From Desulfosporosinus acidiphilus SJ4 (GTDB lineage: Bacteria; Bacillota; Desulfitobacteriia; Desulfitobacteriales; Desulfitobacteriaceae): a stretch of 64,000 nt of DNA. The notes under the pieces are model-generated. The model was not told the origin of the DNA. It made no database searches and saw only the letters and a program-made list of their open reading frames with translations. A program made the position numbers and the translations under genes. The DNA is taken from NCBI RefSeq assembly GCF_000255115.2, contig NC_018068.1, positions 3,877,977 through 3,941,976 on the forward strand. Direction: 5' to 3'. Of the stretch, positions 35,830 through 45,149 are shown in pieces (position 1 is the first letter of the stretch; each line of letters opens with the position of its first letter).

Positions 35830-37095
35830 TTAAACTTTTGGAGTGACCCTCAGAAGTTTAGCGCCTAAATGCCGGTACTTTTCTTCTAAGTTTTCATAGC
35901 CGCGATCAATATAATCGACTCTTTCCAAAACAGTTGCTTCGTCAGCCGCTAATGCCGCCAGAAAGAGGGCAGCCCCTGCTCTTAGATCAGTAGCCTCAAC
36001 AAAAGCTCCTTCAAACGTTTCAGTACCACGGACAATGGCTGTTCGGCCTTCAACTTTTATTTGAGCCCCCATTCTGCACAGCTCATCCACATGTTGGAAG
36101 CGGTTTTCGAAAATTGTTTCCGTAATGACACTGGTTCCTTCTGCACATGATAGCATAGCCATAAACTGTGGCTGCATATCTGTCGGGAAACCCGGATAAG
36201 GCATTGTTTTAAGATCTATGCTGCGAATTCTGCCTTTCTGCTGGACACGAACAGCATCATCTAAGAGGGTGATCTTAGCACCTGCCTGGCGCAGTTTAGC
36301 AATGACCGGCTCCAAATGTTCCGGTACAACATTCTCAATGGTTATGTCCCCCCCAGTCATGACGGCAGCTATCATATGGGTACCGGCTTCAATGCGATCC
36401 GGGATCACTATGTGCTCCGCAGGCCGGAGAAATTCAACCCCGTCAATTCTCAGGATATCCATCCCTGCCCCACGTACTTTAGCGCCCATCTTATTGAGAA
36501 AGTTTTGCAAATCAACAATTTCCGGCTCACGCGCGGCGTTCCGAATCACAGTGGTTCCTTTGGCCAAAACCGCAGCCATCATTATATTTTCAGTTGCCCC
36601 CACACTCGGTACATCCAGATAAATTTCTGCACCTTCTAACTGGTCTGCCCAGGCTTCAATATACCCATGTCTCTCTTTGGTCTTCACTCCAAGCTGCTGT
36701 AATCCTTTGATATGCTGATCCATCGGCCGGGTTCCAATAGCGCAGCCACCTGGCCGGGAAATTTTGACCCGCCCATAACGAGCTAAAAGGGGACCTAAAA
36801 TCAAATTTGAAGCTCGCATTTTCCGCATTAGTTCTTCATCAACATCACAGAATTCAAGGGCAGCGGCATCTATGTTCAATCCTTCGTTTTGACGTTGTAC
36901 TTTACAACCAAGGTGTTTCAAAACCTCAATCATATGTGTAATATCTGCCAACGTCGGAATTTCCAACAAAGTTGAGGTCCCTTCGGCAAGCAGAGTTGCC
37001 GCAAGTAATGGAAGGGAAGAGTTTTTCGCCCCACTTACATGAATCGTCCCCTCTAATCTTTGTTTTCCCGTAATGACATAGCGATCCATAGTCAT
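35830..37095 (-). CDS. murA: UDP-N-acetylglucosamine 1-carboxyvinyltransferase
   Basis: MurA commits UDP-GlcNAc to peptidoglycan by adding enolpyruvate. The catalytic Cys, also the fosfomycin target, is in [11 protein letters not shown] (about residue 116). The N-terminal [18 protein letters not shown] and [14 protein letters not shown] are family motifs. Length is 421 residues. It follows murB by 27 bases. Confidence 0.97.
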   Translation of the reverse strand: MTMDRYVITGKQRLEGTIHVSGAKNSSLPLLAATLLAEGTSTLLEIPTLADITHMIEVLKHLGCKVQRQNEGLNIDAAALEFCDVDEELMRKMRASNLILGPLLARYGRVKISRPGGCAIGTRPMDQHIKGLQQLGVKTKERHGYIEAWADQLEGAEIYLDVPSVGATENIMMAAVLAKGTTVIRNAAREPEIVDLQNFLNKMGAKVRGAGMDILRIDGVEFLRPAEHIVIPDRIEAGTHMIAAVMTGGDITIENVVPEHLEPVIAKLRQAGAKITLLDDAVRVQQKGRIRSIDLKTMPYPGFPTDMQPQFMAMLSCAEGTSVITETIFENRFQHVDELCRMGAQIKVEGRTAIVRGTETFEGAFVEATDLRAGAALFLAALAADEATVLERVDYIDRGYENLEEKYRHLGAKLLRVTPKV

Positions 37096-37122
37096 ATTTT
37101 TCTCCTCCTTGGTATCACTACT

Positions 37123-38016
37123 TTAAGGGCAATCCCTCAATTTTCCTAAATATTTCACTTCCGTCTGCAAATCGACCCCATATTTAGATTGAATATCCTT
37201 CTGTATCTCCTCGATTAAAGCAAGTACTTCGGAAGCCTTCGCCTCGCCTATGTTGACAATAAAATTGGCATGTTTATCTGAGACGACAGCACCTCCGATG
37301 CCTCTTCCCTTCCACCCGGCGGCTTCAATTAAGCGCCCTGCAGAATCACCGGTGGGGTTTCGAAAAACGCTCCCGGCATTAGGTACTTCCAAGGGTTGAT
37401 TTATCGCCCTGCGTTTCAGGTTTTCTCCCATGATATGAAGAATTTCATCTCTATCTCCCGGAGAAAACGTTAGCGTAGCTTCTAAAATCCAGGCCTCTCC
37501 GTTTAAAGAACAATATCGATAACCAAACTCTAGGTCCCTTCTTTCAAGAGTTCGCCTACACCCCTCAGTTGTAAGTACCGATAAGCTTTCAACTTGGGGA
37601 GCCATTTCCCCGCCATGAGCACCGGCATTCATAATGACCGCCCCTCCCACAGAACCGGGGATGCCGCGAGCGAATTCCAAACCATGCCAACCTCGTTCTC
37701 CGGCTTCTTGAGCTAAACGGGCTAATGGATATCCCGCTTGCACTTGAACTGAGTAATCTCCCCAACGAATAGCACGCAACGATGTTGTTACCAGAGTAAT
37801 CCCGGGAAGCCCCTCATCAGAAATTAAAAGATTGGAACCTCGGCCGATTAACCAAACGGGAACTTTCGCTGCCTTCGCACGTTCTATGACCAAGACAAAA
37901 TCTTCCGCAGAATTTGGCCAATAGGCAAACTCAGCCGGTCCGCCGATCTTCCATGTCGTCAACTGCTTCAGCGGGTAATTCTTCTCCACTCGCCCCGGCA
38001 ATCCATTCAAAACCAT
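37123..38016 (-). CDS. murB: UDP-N-acetylenolpyruvoylglucosamine reductase
   Basis: MurB is a flavoenzyme that reduces the enolpyruvyl product of MurA. FAD-binding motifs TTWKIGGPAEFAYWP, LIGRGSNLLISDEGL and GIPGSVGGAVIMNAGAHGGEM are present, as is the catalytic GSVFRNPTGDSAGRLIE. Length is 297 residues. The ATG has AGGTGG 6 bases upstream, and this lies inside the preceding gene: the two frames overlap by 86 bases, which is unusual. Confidence 0.96.
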   Translation of the reverse strand: MVLNGLPGRVEKNYPLKQLTTWKIGGPAEFAYWPNSAEDFVLVIERAKAAKVPVWLIGRGSNLLISDEGLPGITLVTTSLRAIRWGDYSVQVQAGYPLARLAQEAGERGWHGLEFARGIPGSVGGAVIMNAGAHGGEMAPQVESLSVLTTEGCRRTLERRDLEFGYRYCSLNGEAWILEATLTFSPGDRDEILHIMGENLKRRAINQPLEVPNAGSVFRNPTGDSAGRLIEAAGWKGRGIGGAVVSDKHANFIVNIGEAKASEVLALIEEIQKDIQSKYGVDLQTEVKYLGKLRDCP

Positions 38017-38779
38017 GACTGTTCCACCTCAAATTTTCCGTCATTATGTTGTCAGTCCCAATCGGCTTAAGCGCTGATTTTATGTCCAGCCAGGATACTC
38101 CCAGACTCAAGCAGGTTGCTATTGAAGCTACAACCGAGAGTTCCTCTGAAGGTTCCGGCCACCTTGGCAGATACCCTACATAAGTCTCGTACTCTCCCCG
38201 ATAAAAGTCAATCCCCATTTCGTTCCGTTTCCATAGGACTTTCGAACCAAAATCCTCCGCCCTTCCCATGGCCTCTCCTTCTGCCAGCATTAACAGCCAG
38301 GACTCCGGCAGAAGCCAGATGTAACCGGGTCTCCCCTCACATTTCCAGGTTCCACTTTTAGTCTTCCAAAGGATGGACGGTTCAAACCCTGCTTCCTTCA
38401 AGATATGCCCAAGCAAGGGGTAATCTTCAACGAAAGACGTGTTCTCATCGGAAAATGGTATAACGATACTATCCTTCAAGATATTATGTAAATACGAATT
38501 AATGGACTGTAGGGGCATATTGCACCCCAAAATCTGTTCCGCCCGATAACCATCGGTAAATTCCGGCCAGACAACGCTTTCAGTGAACGGGCCTGGTTCT
38601 TTATCTCCATCAGCAAATGACTTTTCCCACCAATCCCGAGTCGTGACAGAACCTATTCCCGTTATCTCAGGATCAACCTCGGAATATTCAAGATCCAGTT
38701 CCTTCAAGAGAGCGCGAACTCCATCAATTCCCGAAGCATCAGAAGCAGCAACTAAGAGCAATTTCCTCCTCGGCCACAC
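37931..38779 (-). CDS. Mur-ligase-like protein without a P-loop, at the murC position
   Basis: A 282-residue protein between murG and murB, where murC normally lies. It lacks the ATP loop G-TGTNGKTT and the N-terminal GIGGIGMS of MurC and is about 170 residues shorter. Only a segment near residues 205-240 resembles Mur ligases: GYLPRWPEPSEEL followed by SIATCLSLGVSWLDIKSAL, comparable to the LPG-HN...NALAAIAVALELG-I helix of MurC to MurF. It may be a degenerate ligase kept for a structural or regulatory role, or a decaying murC. The GTG at 38779 has AGAGGA 9 bases upstream; a TTG after GAGGAGG is an alternative. The 3' end runs 86 bases into murB. Confidence 0.7.
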   Translation of the reverse strand: MWPRRKLLLVAASDASGIDGVRALLKELDLEYSEVDPEITGIGSVTTRDWWEKSFADGDKEPGPFTESVVWPEFTDGYRAEQILGCNMPLQSINSYLHNILKDSIVIPFSDENTSFVEDYPLLGHILKEAGFEPSILWKTKSGTWKCEGRPGYIWLLPESWLLMLAEGEAMGRAEDFGSKVLWKRNEMGIDFYRGEYETYVGYLPRWPEPSEELSVVASIATCLSLGVSWLDIKSALKPIGTDNIMTENLRWNSHGFEWIAGASGEELPAEAVDDMEDRRTG

Positions 38780-38833
38780 ACAACTCACTCCTCTTCTTTG
38801 TTACTGCCATATCCTATGCATAGAGGCAAGAAG

Positions 38834-38893
38834 GTGTGAGAAACGTGGACTAAGGTGGACTAAGTGGACTAAGGGACGGTCCTTTTGACACAC
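38834..38893. repeat. REP-like element with tandem GTGGACTAAG, murC-like/murG gap
   Basis: Ends GTGTG and CACAC enclose two and a nine-tenths copies of GTGGACTAAG (38845-38873) and GGGACGGTCC. The GGACGGTCC with GTGTC-type combination recurs at 42564-42612 and 50861-50945. Confidence 0.65.
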
Positions 38894-38937
38894 TTTTCAG
38901 AATGGCAAATGGTAATATCGGGCGTGTTCGAGACAAA

Positions 38938-40047
38938 CTAGTGCCAAGCCGTCTCCCAACAAAGAGCAACAATTTTATTCAAAGCCTGTGGTTTAGCCAA
39001 ACCACGAGAAGCAATTCCCATTTTATCCAACAATGAAGGCGAGGAAATCAATTCCTCAACATAGTTCCATAACTTTTCTCCATTCAGTTCCCGATCTAGG
39101 ATCATTCGAGCCGCTCCGGAATTTACCATAGCCTGAGCGTTATGCTCCTGATGATTTTCGGCAGCAAACGGATAAGGCACTAAAATTCCGGGAACACCGG
39201 CAACCTGTATCTCCGCTAAAGTCGCTGCACCTGCTCGGCCAATAAAGAGATCCGAACAAGCCAGGGCTTCAGGTATTTCTTTTAAATACTCTACAATGCG
39301 CCACTGAGGACTTTGCCAGGCAATGCCTCTCTCTTCCAATTCCTTAATCGTTTCCTCATAGGTCACCTTCCCTGTAGCCCAAATCACTTGTATCTCCGGA
39401 CGCTTGGCGAGATGTTCCAAGGCGGCGGCCATGGCCTGATTCAAAGTTCTCGCCCCCCGGCTGCCGCCCGTGACGAGAATCGTTAAATGATCCGGCTGCA
39501 ATCCGAAATGTTTAGCACCGGCACTGCGAGTGACCCGGCCAATGTCCGGACGAACGGGCAACCCAACGAGTTCCAGCTTCTGTTTTACCCCAAAATGATT
39601 CGTGCTTTCCGGGAAGGTAACCATTACACGCCGTACCACCCGAGCCAAAAGCTTATTTGTAATACCCGGCAAAGCATTTTGCTCATGGAGCAGCGTTGGA
39701 ATATGAAAAAGAGCTGCCGTCAATACAACAGGTCCTGAGACATAACCTCCGGTACCAACGACCAAATCCGGGTGAAACTTGCGCAATATTTCTTTAGTCT
39801 GCCAAAGAGCTTTGGTGCTTTCCCCCATAACTTTTATAGTATCCAAACTTAGTTTGCGCGGCAGGCCCTTGCCGGAAATTCCGGCAAACTCGATGCCCGC
39901 CTCCGGGACTAAGCGCGCTTCCATTCCGTCGCGAGTTCCCACGTAAAGGATTTTAGTTTCGGAATCCTTGGCCAACAACCCCTTAGCGATAGCTAAAGCG
40001 GGATATATATGTCCGCCTGTTCCTCCACCTGTCAGCATTACCCGCAC
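38938..40047 (-). CDS. murG: UDP-GlcNAc:undecaprenyl-pyrophosphoryl-MurNAc-pentapeptide transferase
   Basis: MurG adds GlcNAc to lipid I to form lipid II at the inner membrane face. The N-terminal GGGTGGHIYPALAIAKGL loop and the C-terminal donor site GRAGAATLAEIQVAGVPGILVPYP with ENHQEHNAQ are characteristic. Length is 369 residues. The start is GTG with GGAAGGGG 7 bases upstream. It follows the ftsW/spoVE gene by 16 bases. Confidence 0.97.
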   Translation of the reverse strand: MRVMLTGGGTGGHIYPALAIAKGLLAKDSETKILYVGTRDGMEARLVPEAGIEFAGISGKGLPRKLSLDTIKVMGESTKALWQTKEILRKFHPDLVVGTGGYVSGPVVLTAALFHIPTLLHEQNALPGITNKLLARVVRRVMVTFPESTNHFGVKQKLELVGLPVRPDIGRVTRSAGAKHFGLQPDHLTILVTGGSRGARTLNQAMAAALEHLAKRPEIQVIWATGKVTYEETIKELEERGIAWQSPQWRIVEYLKEIPEALACSDLFIGRAGAATLAEIQVAGVPGILVPYPFAAENHQEHNAQAMVNSGAARMILDRELNGEKLWNYVEELISSPSLLDKMGIASRGLAKPQALNKIVALCWETAWH

Positions 40048-40063
40048 TGGTTTTTCCCCTTCC

Positions 40064-41158
40064 TTACCTAATTTCCCGCGATACTCGAAGTAAGACTCCT
40101 ACACCCAGCATTGTAAAAACCAACGATGTTCCCCCATAGCTGATAAACGGCAAGGTAATTCCTGTTACAGGCAATACCCCGCTCACAACACCCATATTGA
40201 TCATCGCTTGAATTGATATCATAGCAGTTAAGCCAACGGCCAACAAGCCTGAAAAAGCGTCCTGAGATCTCATGGCAACTCGAAATCCTCTCCAGGCAAA
40301 CAGAAAAAACAACATCACAACCAAGGTTGCTCCTACGAACCCCAGTTCCTCGCCAATCATGGCAAAAATAAAATCCGTATGGTTCTCCGGCAAATATAGG
40401 AATTTTTGACGGCTTTGCCCTAGGCCTAAGCCAAAAAGCCCCCCCGGCCCCAAGGCTAACAGAGCTTGAATCGTTTGGTATCCATTCCCCAAAGGGTCTG
40501 CCCAGGGATCTAGAAAGGCAAATATCCTCCGCATTCTGTACGGCGCAGCAGCAATGGCCGCTACAACCAGTCCCAGTCCGCTTCCACCAAGTCCTAAGAT
40601 ATGTGAAGTTTTTGCGCCTGCGGCAATCAGCATAAAAAATGTTGTCGCGGCAATCACCAACGTTGTCCCGAGATCGGGTTGAAGCATAATCAAGCCTGCA
40701 ATCAATCCCATCAGACCCAATATAGGTAAAACCCCTTTGCGAAAGGATTGGATCTTATGAGGATTTAAGGCCATAATATGGGCCATCACTAAAACCATCG
40801 AGAGTTTGATCACTTCGGAAGGCTGTATGGACAAAGGACCCAGACCAATCCAACGATCGGCGCCATTCACTCTCCGTCCTAATCCGGGAACTTTGACGGC
40901 CACTAACAGAACAACGGCAACGTAAAGGGCTGGTTTAGCCAAACGGCGCAGCATTTGCAAATCAACCCTATAGCTGGCGAACATGGCCAAAAGACCCAAG
41001 GATACCCAAATGACTTCTGCTTTCAGAAAATGATAAGGATCGTCAAACTGAATGTACCCTCTCACAGCGCTCGAGCTATAGACCATAATAAAACCTATCC
41101 CCAGCAAGGCTAAAATTGTCCCCAGCAAGACCAGATCCGGTCGGTGATACCTTCGCAC
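40064..41158 (-). CDS. ftsW: Lipid II polymerase of the SEDS family (FtsW/SpoVE)
   Basis: A polytopic membrane glycosyltransferase of about ten segments. Family motifs include FIMVYSSSAV, LGRRVNGADRWIGLGPLSIQ, QPSEVIKLSMVLVMAHI, QPDLGTT (with the catalytic Asp region) and PVTGITLPFISYGGTSL. Length is 364 residues. Only one such gene is in the cluster, so it may serve vegetative division, spore cortex, or both; SpoVE and FtsW cannot be told apart from sequence here. The start is GTG. Confidence 0.94.
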   Translation of the reverse strand: MRRYHRPDLVLLGTILALLGIGFIMVYSSSAVRGYIQFDDPYHFLKAEVIWVSLGLLAMFASYRVDLQMLRRLAKPALYVAVVLLVAVKVPGLGRRVNGADRWIGLGPLSIQPSEVIKLSMVLVMAHIMALNPHKIQSFRKGVLPILGLMGLIAGLIMLQPDLGTTLVIAATTFFMLIAAGAKTSHILGLGGSGLGLVVAAIAAAPYRMRRIFAFLDPWADPLGNGYQTIQALLALGPGGLFGLGLGQSRQKFLYLPENHTDFIFAMIGEELGFVGATLVVMLFFLFAWRGFRVAMRSQDAFSGLLAVGLTAMISIQAMINMGVVSGVLPVTGITLPFISYGGTSLVFTMLGVGVLLRVSREIR

Positions 41159-41173
41159 ATAGAGTTCCCCCTT

Positions 41174-42535
41174 TTATTGTTCAATGGGTTCCCTATAATG
41201 CCTACGCACTAACTCCTTAAACAATTCCCCTCTTTCCTCATAACTTTTAAACATATCCCAACTTGTACAAGCAGGTGATAAGAGAACGACGTCGCCGGGA
41301 ACTGCCTCAGCTATTGCTTTCTCCACTCCATCAGCAAAGCTTGAGGCCCGGATAATTCTTTCAACGCCTTCATCTCTTGCTGCTTGTTCCATCTCATCAG
41401 CAGCCATCCCCAATAAAACAAGACTTTTAACTCTATCTCTGACAATCTTCATAAAGTCGTGAAAATCGAGTCCCTTATTTTTACCTCCGGCAATTAAAAC
41501 GATGGGTTCTTCAAAGGCTAACAAAGCCTTTGTTGCCGCATCCGTGTTGGTTCCCTTAGAATCGTTAACAAAAAGAACATCGTTAAAAGTCCCAACGATC
41601 TCCTCTCTATGCTCTACCCCCGGAAACTCTTCAAGACCTTCGGCAATCTCAGTCCAGGAAAGTCCCATAGCTTTGCCTGCCGCGGCGGCAGCCATGACGT
41701 TTTCTAAATTGTGAGCTCCACGCAGCTGAAGCTTTTTAGGGGAAACGATGGGAATGACTTTGCCATTTTCTGAGTAGACGATATTATCCTGATCTAAGCT
41801 AATCCCTTTTTTCAAAAATGATGTAGGGCTGAAGTAGAGTACTTGCCCCTTTAGTTTTGGTCCCAATTCGCGCACATAAGGATCATCCCAATTTAATATC
41901 GCTAAATCAGTTTCCCTTTGATTCTCGAAAATCCGAGCTTTCGCTTCCAGATAGTTTTCTATCGAACCATGTCGATCCAGATGATCCGGGGTGAGATTCA
42001 GCAACGCTGCAACATGAACACGAAGTTTATGGATAAACTCTAATTGAAAACTCGACAACTCGGCAACAACAATGCCCTTTTCATCCATACCTGCGACTTT
42101 TCCGCTTAGAGCGACTCCGATATTCCCAGCTACAACCGTTGGCCGGCCAGTCCGCTTTGCTAATTCTCCAATCAAGGAAGTCGTTGTTGTTTTACCGTTA
42201 GTTCCTGTGACTCCAACACAAAGCGCAGGACAATCAACCATGGCCAGTTCAACCTCGCTCCAGACCTCCACTTTTTGGCTTAAGGCATCTTGAACAAGGG
42301 ACAGTTTGGGAGATACCCCCGGCGACAGCACCAAAAGATCCGGATTAACCTCTTTAAACTCCGGTACACCCCCCACCAATAAATGGCCCTCATCAAGATT
42401 CAATTCTTCAACCCCTTCGAGTTGCTCTAAAGGCTTACGATCAGTCAGGAAAACTTCCGCGCCCAAGCCTTGAAGCTTACGCACAGCCGCTTGCCCGCTA
42501 AGTCCAGCACCAATAACTAAAACACGTTTATTCAC
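41174..42535 (-). CDS. murD: UDP-N-acetylmuramoylalanine-D-glutamate ligase
   Basis: MurD adds D-glutamate to UDP-MurNAc-L-Ala. It has the ATP loop GVTGTNGKTTTTSLIGEL (about residue 113), the LNLTPDHLDRHGSIENYLEAK motif, HNLENVMAAAAAGKAMG and NDSKGTNTDA. Length is 453 residues. The GTG at 42535 (MNKRVLVIGAGLSG) is chosen because GGGGG lies 7 bases upstream. The frame is open further upstream but there enters the REP-like repeat. Confidence 0.97.
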   Translation of the reverse strand: MNKRVLVIGAGLSGQAAVRKLQGLGAEVFLTDRKPLEQLEGVEELNLDEGHLLVGGVPEFKEVNPDLLVLSPGVSPKLSLVQDALSQKVEVWSEVELAMVDCPALCVGVTGTNGKTTTTSLIGELAKRTGRPTVVAGNIGVALSGKVAGMDEKGIVVAELSSFQLEFIHKLRVHVAALLNLTPDHLDRHGSIENYLEAKARIFENQRETDLAILNWDDPYVRELGPKLKGQVLYFSPTSFLKKGISLDQDNIVYSENGKVIPIVSPKKLQLRGAHNLENVMAAAAAGKAMGLSWTEIAEGLEEFPGVEHREEIVGTFNDVLFVNDSKGTNTDAATKALLAFEEPIVLIAGGKNKGLDFHDFMKIVRDRVKSLVLLGMAADEMEQAARDEGVERIIRASSFADGVEKAIAEAVPGDVVLLSPACTSWDMFKSYEERGELFKELVRRHYREPIEQ

Positions 42536-42563
42536 TTCAGTACCCCCATTAGTATGTCTTGGG

Positions 42564-42612
42564 TGTGTCATGGGGACGGTCCGATGTGTCTTGGGGACGG
42601 TCCTGGCGACAC
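42564..42612. repeat. REP-like direct repeat between murD and mraY
   Basis: TGTGTCATGGGGACGGTCC (42564-42582) is repeated at 42585-42603 with one change, then GGCGACACAC follows. It belongs to the same GGACGGTCC/GTGTC family as the elements at 38.8 and 50.9 kb. It lies inside an otherwise continuous operon. Confidence 0.72.
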
Positions 42613-42710
42613 ACTATTTCTTTTTAATTCATCACAGACAGTTTAAAGTATCCAAATTAGTATCCCATTCTGATGTCCAAGCTAAACCGTCTTCTCCTGC
42701 GTGACAGGAT

Positions 42711-43712
42711 CTAACTCAGCGTTGGCAGGTAGGCGGCTATTCCCAAAATTGCACAGACCAGAGCTGCCGTCCAGAAAACAAGGACCACTTTCCACTCGCT
42801 CCAGCCTTCAAGTTCAAAGTGATGATGGAGAGGGCTCATGCGAAAAACCCTTTTCCCGGTCGTCTGAAAGGAGGCCACCTGAATAATGACGGAAAGTGCT
42901 TCTACGGCAAATAGACCACCCACAATAATAAACACAAATTCGCTTTTTGTCAGAACTGCCAGGCTGGCCAAAGCTCCGCCCAAGGCCAAAGACCCCGTAT
43001 CTCCCATAAAAACACGGGCAGGGTGAGCATTAAATCGCAAAAAGCCTAAGCAGCCTCCTACTAAGGCAGCAGCAAAAACAGCCATATCCGTTTCATGGGC
43101 CAAGACGGCTACCCCTTGAATAGCCGCCAGCAGAGCAATCACGATATAGCCTAAACCTGCAATTAAAGTACTTCCCGCTGCCAAACCGTCTAAACCATCC
43201 GTTAAATTGACAGCATTCGTCATAACCACAATGACCAAGGAAATTAAAGCGTAATAAAACCAACCCAGCTCGAGATGCACTGAGGTGAAGGGAATAGAAA
43301 GATCCGTTCCTCGGCCCAGCCAATGAACTGATATCCACATAAGCACAAAGGCCAACCCAAACTGACCAATAAGTTTTTGATACGCGCGCAATCCCAAAGA
43401 ACGATGCATAACGACCTTAATAAAATCATCAATAAATCCAATGAGTCCAAACCCTAAGGTTATGCCGACAAGGGTTACCATTTCCAGGGAAGTTGGCTGC
43501 TCCGCGCAAAACAGCGCACTGGAGATAATCCCAACCAGAAAAATTATCCCTCCCATGGTCGGTGTCCCAGTCTTTTTCAAATGCCTCTTGGGTCCATCAT
43601 CCCGCACCGTTTGACCGAACTTCAGAATCCTTAAGATGGGTATCAGGAAGGGGCCCAAAACTAATGTGATTATTAGGGCTAGCATTCCAGCCATGACCAG
43701 ACGCTCAGACAT
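42711..43712 (-). CDS. mraY: Phospho-N-acetylmuramoyl-pentapeptide transferase
   Basis: MraY makes lipid I from UDP-MurNAc-pentapeptide and undecaprenyl phosphate. It has ten hydrophobic segments and the cytoplasmic motifs [27 protein letters not shown] (catalytic Asp pair), [29 protein letters not shown] and [11 protein letters not shown]. Length is 333 residues. It starts 3 bases after murF ends. Confidence 0.97.
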   Translation of the reverse strand: MSERLVMAGMLALIITLVLGPFLIPILRILKFGQTVRDDGPKRHLKKTGTPTMGGIIFLVGIISSALFCAEQPTSLEMVTLVGITLGFGLIGFIDDFIKVVMHRSLGLRAYQKLIGQFGLAFVLMWISVHWLGRGTDLSIPFTSVHLELGWFYYALISLVIVVMTNAVNLTDGLDGLAAGSTLIAGLGYIVIALLAAIQGVAVLAHETDMAVFAAALVGGCLGFLRFNAHPARVFMGDTGSLALGGALASLAVLTKSEFVFIIVGGLFAVEALSVIIQVASFQTTGKRVFRMSPLHHHFELEGWSEWKVVLVFWTAALVCAILGIAAYLPTLS

Positions 43713-43715
43713 GCA

Positions 43716-45149
43716 CTATTCCATCCTTTTCTCTGTTCTTTCGAGTTGTACGGTGATTTCTTCCATCTTCATTCCCCGAGAACCCTTGATGAGAACCCAA
43801 GTTCCCGGCCCGTAAACTGCCAAGAGATCCTTGGCTTTCCTAATCGCTTCCTCTTTAGTGTCCGATCTGTAAGTTTGACTTTGGGGGTAACCGGCCAGAT
43901 TGGCACCGTAGGCTATATCCTGGGCCAGAGCTCCTACCGTGATCAAGGCACTGACCCCAAGCTCAGCCACCGTTTGACCTACCTCACGGTGTCCCGCTGC
44001 CGCGGCGGAACCTAATTCGTACATTTCCCCTAAGATTGCCACAGTTTTATTTTCCTGTGCCCGTTCTTTAAGAATTCTCAGCGATGCCTGCATAGAAACA
44101 GGATTAGCATTATAAACGTCATTAATCAGCATTGATTCAAAAATTCCTGGTCGCAGCTCTAAACGCATTTTAGACATTTCCAGTTCCCGCAAGCCTTTGC
44201 AGCCATCAGCTAAAGAAATTCCAAAAACTGTTCCTACCGCAAGGGCAGCCAAGGCATCTAAAACATTATGCTTGCCTGGTAAAGGAAGAAAAGCAGCTTC
44301 TTTTTGCCTGTGGTAACTCACCTGAAACTCCGTTCCTAAGGTCCCCTTGGGCGTGAGTTGAGAGCCTTGAATATCTGGAGAAACTAACCCTTCACTGGTA
44401 CCATAAAACAGGCTGCGATGAGGATCGGCATAAGACTTTTGAACGGATTTTTCGTCTTCAGCATTTAAAATGGCGATACCATCCTTAGGCAGAGCCTCAA
44501 TAAGTTCCCACTTTGCCTGAGCTATCCGTTCATGTGTCAGAAGCAATTCCAGATGGGTTGTGCCAATATTTGTGATGACTCCGATATCCGGTTTACCAAT
44601 GTCACATAAAGCCTTAATTTCACCCAATCCACGCATTCCCATCTCCAAAACTAAAATCTCCGTCTCTGGGGGAGAATTCAAAATCGTCAAAGGAAGACCT
44701 AATTCATTGTTATGATTTTCCTTGCTGCGATAGACTCTAAATCGCTGTGCCAAGACCGCTGAGATCATATCTTTGGTTGTGGTTTTCCCATTGCTTCCTG
44801 TGACCCCCACCACTTTGGCTCCAAGTTCCAAGCGCCAATGACGGGCCAACTCTTGAAGTGCTTGTTGTCCGGAACTGACAAGCAAAAGTGCCTTGCCTTC
44901 AGGAGCGCATGGCATCTGGCCCTTTCGTTGAAAATACCCCTCTTCGGCAATTACCAGGGCTGCCCCATTTTTCCAAGCAGCATCCATGTAATCGTGCCCG
45001 TCCACTCGTTCACCGGGAAGAGCAAAAAACATTTCCCCGCCTTGGGCTTGGCGACTGTCAAGGATACACCCCCTGATTTCAATATTTGAATCTCCGTACA
45101 ATGTTCCCTTGGTAATCTGAGCTGCTTTTTCGGCTGTCCATTTAAACAT
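43716..45149 (-). CDS. murF: UDP-N-acetylmuramoyl-tripeptide-D-alanyl-D-alanine ligase
   Basis: MurF adds the D-Ala-D-Ala dipeptide. The ATP loop is GVTGSNGKTTTKDMISAVL (about residue 113), followed by ENHNNELGLPLTIL and NDVYNANPVSMQASL, both MurF-specific. Length is 477 residues. The ATG overlaps the end of murE by 8 bases. No ddl gene is in the cluster. Confidence 0.97.
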   Translation of the reverse strand: MFKWTAEKAAQITKGTLYGDSNIEIRGCILDSRQAQGGEMFFALPGERVDGHDYMDAAWKNGAALVIAEEGYFQRKGQMPCAPEGKALLLVSSGQQALQELARHWRLELGAKVVGVTGSNGKTTTKDMISAVLAQRFRVYRSKENHNNELGLPLTILNSPPETEILVLEMGMRGLGEIKALCDIGKPDIGVITNIGTTHLELLLTHERIAQAKWELIEALPKDGIAILNAEDEKSVQKSYADPHRSLFYGTSEGLVSPDIQGSQLTPKGTLGTEFQVSYHRQKEAAFLPLPGKHNVLDALAALAVGTVFGISLADGCKGLRELEMSKMRLELRPGIFESMLINDVYNANPVSMQASLRILKERAQENKTVAILGEMYELGSAAAAGHREVGQTVAELGVSALITVGALAQDIAYGANLAGYPQSQTYRSDTKEEAIRKAKDLLAVYGPGTWVLIKGSRGMKMEEITVQLERTEKRME

